Assembly: GCA_005518205.2 (NCBI GenBank)
Contig: RFFC02000006.1
Location: forward strand, 124,001-188,000
DNA length: 64,000 nt
Direction of reading: 5' to 3'
From: Hormoscilla sp. GUM202
GTDB lineage: Bacteria; Cyanobacteriota; Cyanobacteriia; Cyanobacteriales; Desertifilaceae
Below are positions 56,799 to 64,000 of the stretch, in pieces. Each line of letters opens with the position of its first letter. Position 1 is the stretch's first letter. The notes beneath the pieces were generated by a model, which saw only the letters and a list, made by a program, of their open reading frames with translations, had not been told where the DNA came from and did not search any database. The translations under genes were made by a program, and so were the position numbers.

Positions 56799-57515
56799 AT
56801 GCAGAAAAAGCGATCGCGTCGGATACGAGAACTGGAAAAAAAAGTAGAAGAACGCCTCTACGAACCGCTGGAGGCGCTACGGCTGTTGAAGGAAACGGCA
56901 ACAGCGAAATTTGCCGAATCAGCAGAAGTTCACGTGTGCCTGGGAATAGACCCCAAGTACACGGACCAGCAGCTGCGGACAACGGTGGCGCTGCCGAAGG
57001 GAACTGGTCAAACGGTCAGGGTAGCGGTGATTGCTAAAGGTGAAAAGGTGACGGAAGCATCGGCAGCAGGCGCGGATGTGGTAGGCTCTCAAGACCTGAT
57101 TGAGGAAATCCAAAAAGGTCGGATGGACTTCGATCGGGTGATTGCCACACCGGATATGATGAGGGAGGTGGCCCAGTTGGGGCGGATTCTGGGTCCCCGT
57201 GGCTTGATGCCATCGCCTAAAGGCGGTACGGTGACTTTTGACGTGGTAAATGCGATTACGGAAGTGAAAGCTGGTAAACTGGAGTTTCGGGCCGATCGCA
57301 CGGGCATTGTCCATATCCAGTTTGGCAAAGCGTCATTCTCGGCTGATGATTTGCTAGTAAACCTGAAAGCTTTGCAGGAAACTATTGAACGCAATAAGCC
57401 TAGGGGTGCGAAAGGGCGCTACTGGCGGACAATGTATGTAGCGGCGACAATGGGTCCCTCTATTCAGGTGGATATCAACGCTTTGCGGGATCTGAAGATG
57501 GCTGAGGCGGTATGA
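56799..57515 (+). CDS. rplA: Ribosomal protein uL1
   Basis: 238 residues from the ATG at 56799 ([20 protein letters not shown]). Core: [68 protein letters not shown] and [26 protein letters not shown]. Binds 23S rRNA at the L1 stalk and its own mRNA. Confidence 0.97.
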   Translation: MQKKRSRRIRELEKKVEERLYEPLEALRLLKETATAKFAESAEVHVCLGIDPKYTDQQLRTTVALPKGTGQTVRVAVIAKGEKVTEASAAGADVVGSQDLIEEIQKGRMDFDRVIATPDMMREVAQLGRILGPRGLMPSPKGGTVTFDVVNAITEVKAGKLEFRADRTGIVHIQFGKASFSADDLLVNLKALQETIERNKPRGAKGRYWRTMYVAATMGPSIQVDINALRDLKMAEAV

Positions 57516-57559
57516 TGGTTATTGGTAAATTGATAACTAACAACGAACGACTGACAAAG

Positions 57560-57725
57560 AACAACTGAAATATCGACCAAAGACAGCAGGTGCTAACAGC
57601 TTAATATCCTGCCGAGGTTGACTTGGAAAAACAGTTCCTGGTAAAAAGGAACTATGGCTTTCCGATGTTACCCCGGCATTAAATGTCGGGGTTTTTCAGT
57701 TTGAATTGTTTACCCATTTAAGGAG
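57560..57725 (+). promoter_or_regulatory. Ribosomal protein L10 leader
   Basis: The rplA-rplJ spacer has the layout of L10-leader RNAs: GCAGGTGCTAACAGCTTAAT ATCCTGCC pairing at 57588-57615, a middle hairpin AGTTCC...GGAACT and a terminal hairpin ACCCCGGCATTAAATGTCGG GGTTTTT (57669-57697) that looks like an attenuator. In known cases L10(L12)4 binds the leader and represses the operon. Confidence 0.75.
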
Positions 57726-57734
57726 GTGAGAGAT

Positions 57735-58298
57735 ATGGGTAGAACCTTGGAAGATAAACAAGCCATTGTGGCCGACCTTAAGCAAAAGTTGAGCGAGTCT
57801 CAAATGGCGATTGTTATAGATTATAAAGGATTGTCTGTGGCCGAAATCACGGATTTACGGCGGCAACTGCGCCCGACGGGTGCGATTTGCAAGGTCACGA
57901 AGAATACCCTGATGGGACGTGCAGTCCAAGGTGACCCTATCTGGGAACCGATGCAGGACTTCCTGTCAGAATCATCGGCATTCTTGTTGATCGAGGATGA
58001 CATGGGTGCTGCGATTAAGGCTTACCAAGCATTTCAAAAAGCTACCAAGAAGACGGAATTTCGCGGTGGCGTCATGCAAGGTAGGGTCTTGAATGAGGTG
58101 GAGGTGAAGGCGATCGCCGATTTGCCTTCTAAGGAGGAATTGATCGCCCAAATCGCTGGTGCCATTAACAGCATCCCTACTAAGCTTGCTGTTGGCATTA
58201 ATGAGGTGCCTGCTTCCCTGGGTCGCAGCATTAATGAGGTGCCTGCTTCCCTGGGTCGCTGCCTGGCCGCGATCGCCGCTAAGGAAGAATCACCTTAA
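57735..58298 (+). CDS. rplJ: Ribosomal protein uL10, with a duplicated C-terminal segment
   Basis: 187 residues from the ATG at 57735; GGAGGTGAGAG upstream is a strong ribosome-binding site. Core: MGRTLEDKQAIVADLKQKLS, IVIDYKGLSVAEITDLRRQL RPTG, VTKNTLMGRAV, and LPSKEELIAQIAGAINSIP. Near the end the 11-residue unit INEVPASLGRS/C is present twice in tandem (33-bp repeat, about 58198-58260); other L10 proteins have it once. This lies near the helix that carries L7/L12 dimers. Confidence 0.96.
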   Translation: MGRTLEDKQAIVADLKQKLSESQMAIVIDYKGLSVAEITDLRRQLRPTGAICKVTKNTLMGRAVQGDPIWEPMQDFLSESSAFLLIEDDMGAAIKAYQAFQKATKKTEFRGGVMQGRVLNEVEVKAIADLPSKEELIAQIAGAINSIPTKLAVGINEVPASLGRSINEVPASLGRCLAAIAAKEESP

Positions 58299-58482
58299 CC
58301 CCCACCTGAGGGGATGGTGGGGCCGTTTCCAGAGATGCCCACCCTGTCGTGTCGCTCCCCGCGCACGACATGGGTGGGCACTCTCGGAAACGGCCAGCTC
58401 CCCGGGTAACGACCCCTACGCTGCCCAACCCTACAAAGAAGACGATCGTAATACCACACATTCATTATTAAGGAGTTAATCA
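58299..58482. repeat. Palindromic repeat in the rplJ-rplL spacer
   Basis: GGCCGTTTCCAGAGATGCCCACCCTG and its inverted partner GGTGGGCACTCTCGGAAACGGCC (58321-58398) form a long stem with an inner CGTGTCGC...GCGCACGACA loop. It is the family found inside lpxC. An AAGGAG ribosome-binding site for rplL follows intact. Confidence 0.85.
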
Positions 58483-58881
58483 ATGTCTGCTGCAACTGAT
58501 GAAATTTTGGAAAAACTCAAGGGCTTAAGCTTGCTGGAAGCTTCGGAATTGGTCAAGCAAATCGAGGAAGCTTTTGGCGTCAGCGCCGCCGCACCTGCTG
58601 GTGGCATGATGATGGCTCCCGGTGCTGCTAGTGCTGCTGCTGCTCCCGCTGAGGAAGTGGAAGAGCAAACCGAGTTTGATGTGGTGCTCGAAGAATTCCC
58701 AGCTGATAAGAAGATTGCTGTCCTGAAGGTGGTACGGGCCCTTACCGGTCTGGGTCTGAAGGAAGCTAAGGATTTGGTAGAGGGAGCACCGAAGGCCATT
58801 AAGGAGGCGATCGCGAAGGATGCGGCTGAGGATGCTAAGAAGCAACTGGAAGAAACAGGTGCTAAGGTCAGCGTGAAGTAA
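58483..58881 (+). CDS. rplL: Ribosomal protein bL12
   Basis: 132 residues: N-terminal dimerisation domain ([29 protein letters not shown]), Ala/Met-rich hinge ([20 protein letters not shown]) and the C-terminal factor-binding domain ([40 protein letters not shown]). Forms the L7/L12 stalk. No rpoB follows, as expected in cyanobacteria. Confidence 0.97.
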   Translation: MSAATDEILEKLKGLSLLEASELVKQIEEAFGVSAAAPAGGMMMAPGAASAAAAPAEEVEEQTEFDVVLEEFPADKKIAVLKVVRALTGLGLKEAKDLVEGAPKAIKEAIAKDAAEDAKKQLEETGAKVSVK

Positions 58882-59467
58882 CACGCCTTCTGCTGACTGA
58901 ATGCTTGCTATAGCGCTAGCCACTCTGGTTAGGACGCCATCTGAAGGAGTTGCGCTCTTGTTGCCCAAAAACTTACACATCTCTCATCTTTGGGGATCAG
59001 TGCTAGCAATATATTTTGCGGTATAAAAAATATTTCCAAAGTTCCGTATTATTAAGCCTAGCAGGCGCTTACTTGAGAGCGGCAACAAGAGCGCAAGTCC
59101 ACTTGCTTTTTGTGAGGCAAGTCCACTAAAAGCAGACCGATGGCTAGCTGGCTGCGGCCTGACCTGTCGAAAGATGCGGATGTTATACTTGCACCTATCT
59201 AGTTGTTGGATTTGTGAGGGTTAACACATGCTTCCCGATGTCTCCTGTGGGGTGTGGTCATGCATTTGTTGCGGCGGATCCACCCCCCCTCGTTGAGGAT
59301 ACTGTTGGCGAATAGACTGGGGGGCGACGCCCCCCAGGAACTCCAAACCATTATGAATCAATGATTTTCTCCCCTCTCCCTGCTCTCTGCTCCCTGCTCC
59401 CTGCTCTTGCAAATCAATCGTTTTGGTAATTCGCCAACAGTATCCGTTGAGGGGGCGAGGTCAAATA
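58882..59467. other. Intergenic region with repeats and a possible IS605-type right end
   Basis: An inverted pair GAGTTGCGCTCTTGTTGCC / GGCAACAAGAGCGCAAGTC (58944 and 59080) spans about 150 bp. At 59178-59226 the sequence GATGTTATACTTGCAC... TTTGTGAGGGTTAA matches the one after the tnpB remnant at 63563-63607, suggesting the right end of a lost IS200/IS605 element. A direct repeat CTCCCTGCTC(T/C)... lies at 59380-59405. No gene. Confidence 0.5.
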
Positions 59468-60646
59468 AGTAGTCAGACAAAATTAATTACATATTTTTCT
59501 CCAAAATTTTTTATGATTGTTTCAACGGAATCAACTAAGTTTTTCCAGCAAGAATAAGCATCGATTTCAATCCATTCGTATTTAATAAACCGCCACAAGA
59601 TTTCAATCAAATTCAAATGAGGTGAATAAGTGGGGAGATGGAATATAGTAATATTGCGTTCTTTCCATTCTTCAATCTTATCTTGAATAGCATCACTAGT
59701 ATGGACAGATGCTTGGTCTACTACAATTACTGTTTGCTTTTCCATTCTCGTGGGAAAAAATGCATCGATACAAGCTATGACTACATCTGAATTAATATTT
59801 TGAGTAGATACATACGCTTCTAAATGATTGTGGCGATTCATTATTCCTAATACATTTAATCTGCGGCTACTCCGACTAGGTACTTCTATATATTCCCCAA
59901 TATTTTGCCATCCATAAGGGACACAAGGGATTAAATAAAACCCACTTTCATCTAAATAATACAAATTAATTTCCCCCAAATTGTCTAACAGTTTCAGTTG
60001 TTCAAGTTGTGCTTTTTTTTCCTCATACTCTTGAGCTGGGGGGCTGACAGCTACCCCTTTACGCATCCGATGCCAACTCATATTCATTGTTTTCAATATT
60101 CTCTGAACAGTTTTAACACTTGTTTCAATTCCCCATTCTTCTTTGATTTTAGCCACCACTTTTTTTAATTGCCTCGGTTCTTCTTCAGTCCAGGCTTTAA
60201 TTTTTTCTTTTTGTTCGAGACTAAAGGTTTGCTTACGACCTCTTCCAGACTTATTATATAGTCCGACCATTCCCTCGGAATCCCAATTTTTAATCCAATT
60301 GTAGATAGTTCTATAACTAACATCAAAGATTTCCATAAGTTCTTTAACTTTTTTATGTTCTCGATCTCGCAAAAGTAAACAATGTGCTCTTTGACGAACT
60401 TGATGATGGCGACTTTGATGATAAATTCGTAAGAGCAATTTTGCAGAAAGCTCATTTATTTCGCGCATTAAAATCCTTCTTAATTTCTCCTAATTTATCG
60501 TCATATTATGTCAAATATATCTGGCCGGGGATGAGCATGAAAACCGACTCCCCGTTAGTTTGACAAAAATCTGCTACATGTACGAGTAGCTATATCTAGT
60601 ATAACAAGTTTTCTCGATTTTGTGCAATTAATTTTGTCCAACTACT
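59468..60646 (-). mobile_element. IS630-family element, 1179 bp, apparently intact
   Basis: Inverted ends of the form AGTAGT(C/T)(A/G)GACAAAATTAATT, flanked by TA at 59466-59467 and 60647-60648. The transposase frame is full length. The element lies about 50 bp ahead of the gvpF start and would separate it from upstream gas-vesicle genes or promoter. Confidence 0.88.
59473..60468 (-). CDS. IS630-family transposase
   Basis: 331 residues. HTH regions VKELMEIFDVSYRTIYNWIK and KTVQRILKTMNMSWHRMRKG, then DDE core: LYYLDESGFYLIPCVPYGW (Asp), VIVVDQASVHTSD (Asp) and LPTYSPHLNLIEILWRFIKY EW (Glu), with the short Asp-Glu spacing of IS630. No frameshift or stop is seen, in contrast to the other IS630 at 25896. 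Confidence 0.93.
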   Translation of the reverse strand: MREINELSAKLLLRIYHQSRHHQVRQRAHCLLLRDREHKKVKELMEIFDVSYRTIYNWIKNWDSEGMVGLYNKSGRGRKQTFSLEQKEKIKAWTEEEPRQLKKVVAKIKEEWGIETSVKTVQRILKTMNMSWHRMRKGVAVSPPAQEYEEKKAQLEQLKLLDNLGEINLYYLDESGFYLIPCVPYGWQNIGEYIEVPSRSSRRLNVLGIMNRHNHLEAYVSTQNINSDVVIACIDAFFPTRMEKQTVIVVDQASVHTSDAIQDKIEEWKERNITIFHLPTYSPHLNLIEILWRFIKYEWIEIDAYSCWKNLVDSVETIIKNFGEKYVINFV

Positions 60647-60696
60647 TAATACAGAGATTTGTGAATTACGCGAGTTACTTCGTATTTGAATTACTT

Positions 60697-61427
60697 ATGG
60701 CATCTATCTATCTATATGGATTTTTTTACCTCCCGGTCCAGTTGGCTTAGAGTTGCAAGGGTTAGATAAACAACCAGTGTATACTCAGGAGGTGGATGGG
60801 TTGATTTTTCTGTACTCGGAAGCATTGCAAGAGAAGTATTTAGCTAGTCGCCGCAATTTGCTGGGTCATGAAAAAGTGTTAGAGTTGGCGATGCAGGCTG
60901 GTTATCGGACGCTTTTGCCTTTGCGGTTCGGACTGATTGTACGAGATTGGGAAACGGTGAAGAGACAGCTGACAATGCTTCAAGGTCAAGGGTTGCAACG
61001 ACTGTTTGCTAAATTAGAGGGACGCCGGGAGGTGGGAATTAAAATTTTTTGGGATCCTGATGCTGAGTTGCAACTGCTGTTGGCAGAAAATCGGCAATTG
61101 AGGGCGAAACGGGATGGTCTGTTGGGAAAGGTGATTAGCGTGGATGAGACGATCGCGATCGGTCAAGCCCTTGAGAGGGAAATGCGATCGCGACAGGAGG
61201 GTATCATTGAGGTTTTTGAAAGGACATTAAATCCCTTGGCAGTAGAGGTGGTGGAAAATGACACGTTAATGGAGAAAATGATTTATAATGCTGCCTATCT
61301 AATTCCTTGGGATGATGAAGAAAAATTCTCAGAGGAAGTGGAGGCCCTAGACCAGAAATTTGACGGGCGCTTGCGGATCCGCTATAACAATTTTACCGCT
61401 CCTTTTAACTTTGCACAACTAGAATAA
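60697..61427 (+). pseudogene. gvpF: Gas vesicle protein GvpF/GvpL, frameshifted near the start
   Basis: ATG at 60697 gives MASIYLYGFF and then leaves frame in a run of seven T (60721-60727). One base over, the sense continues LPPGPVGLELQGLDKQPVYT QEVDGLIFLYSEALQEKYLA SRRNLLGHEKVLE, GYRTLLPLRFGLIVRDWETV, GRREVGIKIFWDP and RLRIRYNNFTAPFNFAQLE, a complete GvpF/L. A T8 run would restore the frame, so a homopolymer error or slippage is likely. GvpF/L is a minor component needed for gas-vesicle assembly. TTG at 60750 could start a nearly full-length protein. Confidence 0.85.
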
Positions 61428-61435
61428 CTAAAATA

Positions 61436-61681
61436 ATGCTTTTACGTTTACTGGCTTTGCCGCTGATGGGCCCGATCGAGGGGGTTGCGTGGATTGGAGA
61501 GCAAATCCTGGAACGTGCTAATGCTGAATTGAACGAGCGAGAAAATTTACATAAGCGACTGTTAGCCCTGTAGCTAGCTTTTGACATGGGAGAAATATCT
61601 TCCGAAGATTTTGAAGTGCAGGAGGAAGAGTTGCTGTTGGCAATTCAAGAAATGGAAGATAGGGAAACAGATAATGATTAG
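61436..61681 (+). pseudogene. gvpG: Gas vesicle protein GvpG with an amber codon
   Basis: Starts MLLRLLALPLMGPIEGVAWI GEQILERANAELNERENLHK RLLAL, then TAG at 61571-61573 (codon 46), then in the same frame LAFDMGEISSEDFEVQEEEL LLAIQEMEDR to a TAG at 61679. The family reads RLLALQLAFDMG, so CAG to TAG is the simplest explanation. It follows gvpF by 8 bp, the usual order. Confidence 0.88.
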
Positions 61682-62585
61682 ATGCAGATTGCTGTCGTCA
61701 AACTTTTAATGGATGATTCGATCGCGCAAGTCTGGTTTCGGGTGAGTACAGAGCTTTACGCCCTCTGTATTACAGCAAGTAGGAGAAGAGAGGGCGATCG
61801 CAAGGACTAAAGTCCTTACTACAAACCTAAGAGTTAATTAATCAGGATAAGAGCAATTAGCCATTAGATGCTTTTGGCAAGGTTTTTTGCCTGTCAGCCA
61901 ATAGGTAGTCATTTCGCCCTCCCCTCTCCCTACTCGGAGATACCTACTCCCCGCTACCTCGCGCGCGTGATATAGTCATTGGGAGTATACAAATGCAAGC
62001 ATTTGTATTTGCGAAGAGAACAGGGCTAATTGCGAATTGCCAATAGAAAATGGAGCCATTCTGAATTTATACTTGCTCAATAAAACTATTTTCAATTTTC
62101 GGCGTTGCACAACGACGGGATGATAACGGTTGAAAATTGTTAATTGTGAATGGTCAATTGAAACGGTTATAGTAGTTCATCAATAGACAAATTTGGCTAG
62201 TCATTTTCCTCGTTCCCTGGCTCCCGCCTGGGAACGGCAATTTTCAACCCAATACTGCTATCATCCCAAAAATGTGCAACAATTTTCAATTGTCCGAAAA
62301 GCAAAAAGCCAGAAGCACCCATGGCAAATCGCCCACAGTATCTTTGAACCCCCCAGCGGGGTAACTCTCTAGAAAATAATCTAACATGACATAATAGCAG
62401 TTCTCATATTACCGTAATACATCGGAGATTGCGTCCGGGGCTTCGCTAGCGATCGCAACCCTGCGCGACACTATGAAGGCATAAGAGAAGAGCCTTACAC
62501 CTCCCCTCGCGCCAGACAAGTCAGCGATTATTCCATACCACCACATCAAGAGAGAGAAACGCTACAATCAGCAAAGCCATCCATC
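61682..62585. other. Gene-poor gap in the gas-vesicle cluster, rich in short repeats
   Basis: A 41-codon frame at 61684-61809 (MQIAVVKLLMDDSIAQVWFR) directly after gvpG may be a gene remnant but is not recognisable. The rest contains AGGACTAAAGTCCTTACTACAAACC (61802-61826), TTGAAAATTG runs, and CGTTCCCTGGCTCCCGCCTGGGAACG (62210-62235). Other gvp genes expected here (for example gvpV/W) are not found. Confidence 0.55.
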
Positions 62586-63041
62586 ATGCCGCCCATCGAA
62601 ATGCAGCAAAATCCAACCAACAGTGATGCTGGTTTAGCACAGTTGCTACTCACAATAGTAGAACTTGTACGTCAATTGATGGAAGCGCAGGTAATCCGCC
62701 GCATAGAAGCGGGGAATCTCGGTGAGGCAGAAATAGACCGCGCAGCTGGTAGTCGGCGCCAGTTGGAAGCGCAAGTGTTACAATTATGTGGGGTGTTTGG
62801 CCTCGACCCGGCAGAATTGAATATTGACTTGGGAGAAATCGGTAGTCGGCTGCCCAAATCAGGCTATTATCCAGGGGAAACCTCGGAAAATGCTTCGATT
62901 TTAGAATTGCTTGACCGGCTACTAGACACTGGGATCGTGGTCGATGGTGATGTAGATGTGGGGTTGGCAGATATAAATTTGATTCACCTGCGGTTAAGAT
63001 TGCTCTTAACGGCTACCAACTTAAGCCGGGACAGTCAGTAG
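62586..63041 (+). CDS. gvpK: Gas vesicle protein GvpK
   Basis: 151 residues: SDAGLAQLLLTIVELVRQLM EAQVIRRIEAGNLGEAEIDR AAGSRRQLEAQVLQLCGVFG LDPAELNIDLGEIGSRLPKS GYYPGE and LELLDRLLDTGIVVDGDVDV GLADINLIHLRLRLLLT, matching GvpK over its whole length. The ATG at 62586 or 62601 may be used. It is the only undamaged gas-vesicle gene in the window. Confidence 0.93.
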   Translation: MPPIEMQQNPTNSDAGLAQLLLTIVELVRQLMEAQVIRRIEAGNLGEAEIDRAAGSRRQLEAQVLQLCGVFGLDPAELNIDLGEIGSRLPKSGYYPGETSENASILELLDRLLDTGIVVDGDVDVGLADINLIHLRLRLLLTATNLSRDSQ

Positions 63042-63149
63042 GGGGCTAGTAACAGTTACCAAATTTATCGGTATAATATCTGGGCAAATATTAGTATTAT
63101 GCCGAGATAATTGGATAATTGGCGGCAGCGATTTACGATTCGCTGCCTT

Positions 63150-63530
63150 GTGGATGACCTGCATCGGAAGCTACCAGTCTTCTTGCCAATAGCTATAAGC
63201 TAATATTTCTGCCGACCTATGAAACATCGCAAATGGTTCTCAAAGCCAAGCGCAAGATTAACAGGAAGTCTGTCAGGAATATGCTGACTTGGGCTATGGG
63301 GCGGTTTACTTCTCATTTAGCACAAGCAGCCAAAAGGAAAGGTGTACTGGTAGTGCGCTGCAATGAGGCGTACATTAGCAAAACTTGCCCCAAATGCGGG
63401 CACATCCACAAAAAGCTCGGCACCTCAAAGATTTATAAAATGCCCACATTGCGGTTACTTTGCGCCGCGCGATCGGGTCGGCGCTCTCAACATTATGCGA
63501 TCGAGCTTTGCAGGCTGTCGCCTTCGATAT
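63150..63530 (+). pseudogene. tnpB (IS200/IS605-type) C-terminal remnant
   Basis: Broken pieces of TnpB: VDDLHRKL, then after a shift ANSYKLIFLPTYETSQMVLK AKRKINRKSVRNMLTWAMGR F, then NEAYISKTCPKCGHIHKKLG TSKIYK (first half of the zinc ribbon, CPKCG), then after another shift CPHCGYFAPRDRVGALNIM (second zinc knuckle and the last RuvC Asp). The first RuvC motifs are absent. Confidence 0.75.
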
Positions 63531-63559
63531 CAGAGATGGCGTTATCACTATCTCTGATG

Positions 63560-63612
63560 CCGATGTTGTACTTGCACAAGGTTAATATTAGCTTTGTGAG
63601 GGTTAAAGACAG
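63560..63612 (+). repeat. Possible IS605-type right end/omegaRNA 3' end
   Basis: GATGTTGTACTTGCAC followed by TTTGTGAGGGTTAA just behind the tnpB remnant; the same two blocks with similar spacing recur at 59178-59226. In TnpB elements the RNA scaffold overlaps the gene's 3' end and ends at the element's right end. Confidence 0.4.
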
Positions 63613-63663
63613 CACCAAGCCTGACAGGTTAAAATATCTGAGTGAGTCGCGAACGAGTTCTGT

Positions 63664-64000
63664 ATGCAAACCAACTGGGAAACAGCTAAAACCTACGAAG
63701 ACATACTCTATCACAAAACCGATGGCATTGCCAAAGTCACCATCAATCGTCCCCACAAGCGCAATGCCTTCCGGCCCCAAACAGTATTTGAACTTTACGA
63801 CGCCTTTAGCGACGCCAGGGAGGACAGTAACATCGGCGTCGTCCTCCTGACCGGCGCCGGCCCCCACACCGATGGTAAGTATGCTTTCTGTGCTGGTGGC
63901 GATCAAACTGTCCGAGGCTCTGCTGGCTATCTAGATAATGCTGGCGTACCCCGCCTCAATGTCCTAGATCTGCAACGTCTGATCCGTTCCATGCCCAAGG
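63664..64000 (+). CDS. menB: 1,4-dihydroxy-2-naphthoyl-CoA synthase MenB (partial, runs off window end)
   Basis: 112 codons visible from the ATG at 63664: [67 protein letters not shown] and [18 protein letters not shown]. The CAGGDQ motif of the crotonase fold with the MenB-type [25 protein letters not shown] is diagnostic. MenB closes the second ring of the naphthoquinone in phylloquinone/menaquinone synthesis, needed for photosystem I. Confidence 0.95.
   Translation, partial: MQTNWETAKTYEDILYHKTDGIAKVTINRPHKRNAFRPQTVFELYDAFSDAREDSNIGVVLLTGAGPHTDGKYAFCAGGDQTVRGSAGYLDNAGVPRLNVLDLQRLIRSMPK

Overview
This window comes from a cyanobacterium. The octamer GCGATCGC is very frequent, and the gene content is cyanobacterial: nblA, desD, a purC-bamA-lpxC-fabZ-lpxA-lpxB cluster, rplS-trnW-secE-nusG-rplKAJL with no rpoBC behind rplL, xisH/xisI pairs, and gas-vesicle genes gvpF, gvpG and gvpK. 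Gas vesicles plus a PfaA/HglE-type ketosynthase would suit a filamentous form, but the species cannot be named from sequence alone.

Layout. 1-5950: start of a polyketide/PUFA-type synthase (minus, leaves the window), then a small conserved protein, an ABC1/AarF kinase, a PP2C phosphatase, nblA and a tandem universal stress protein. 6069-13120: a Ser/Thr kinase gene split by an IS982 element, a decayed small gene, anmK, ktrA with a premature stop, and the tail of a DUF499-type ATPase split by an ISAzo13 element. 13200-23470: desD, pfkA, era, a broken HipA-like kinase/HIRAN pair, an old yellow enzyme, and a three-gene MacAB-like exporter. 23570-27100: a parDE-like module, then a graveyard of ABC, xisH, xisI and LRR-gene fragments and a dead IS630. 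27450-30570: PhoD-like phosphatase, a 153-bp MITE related to the IS982 element, DUF2809, and a gene split by an amber codon. 31028-39997: lipid A and outer-membrane cluster, purC, ilvC. 40629-47913: a large LRR/RTX protein with an internal duplication, an amidase, methionine aminopeptidase and an SbmA/YddA-type ABC exporter. 48103-51777: intact xisHI and an NB-ARC protein broken by a frameshift and an IS4 element. 52020-54162: a bufferin-type RiPP operon (BufA precursor, BufB DUF692/MNIO enzyme, BufC DUF2063 partner). 54634-58881: ribosomal protein/secE/nusG operon with tRNA-Trp and an L10 leader. 59468-63041: intact IS630 and a decaying gas-vesicle cluster. 63150-64000: a tnpB remnant and the start of menB.

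Two themes dominate. First, short repeats have entered genes and are read in frame. The motif GATTTTTCCGGAACGGT occurs about eight times; it is read as DFSGTV in five genes (fabZ, bamA, purC, an amidase, nusG) and as TVPEKS in the kinase tail. LpxC carries about 88 residues of nested palindromic repeats. A ParE-like toxin, BamA and methionine aminopeptidase carry other repeat families. This resembles the in-frame palindromic elements described in Rickettsia. Second, accessory genes are decaying. There are clean insertion-sequence splits whose target duplications allow the parent gene to be rebuilt, in-frame stops of all three kinds, and single-base frameshifts. Some of the point lesions could be sequencing errors; the insertions and repeat-encoded segments are harder to explain that way.
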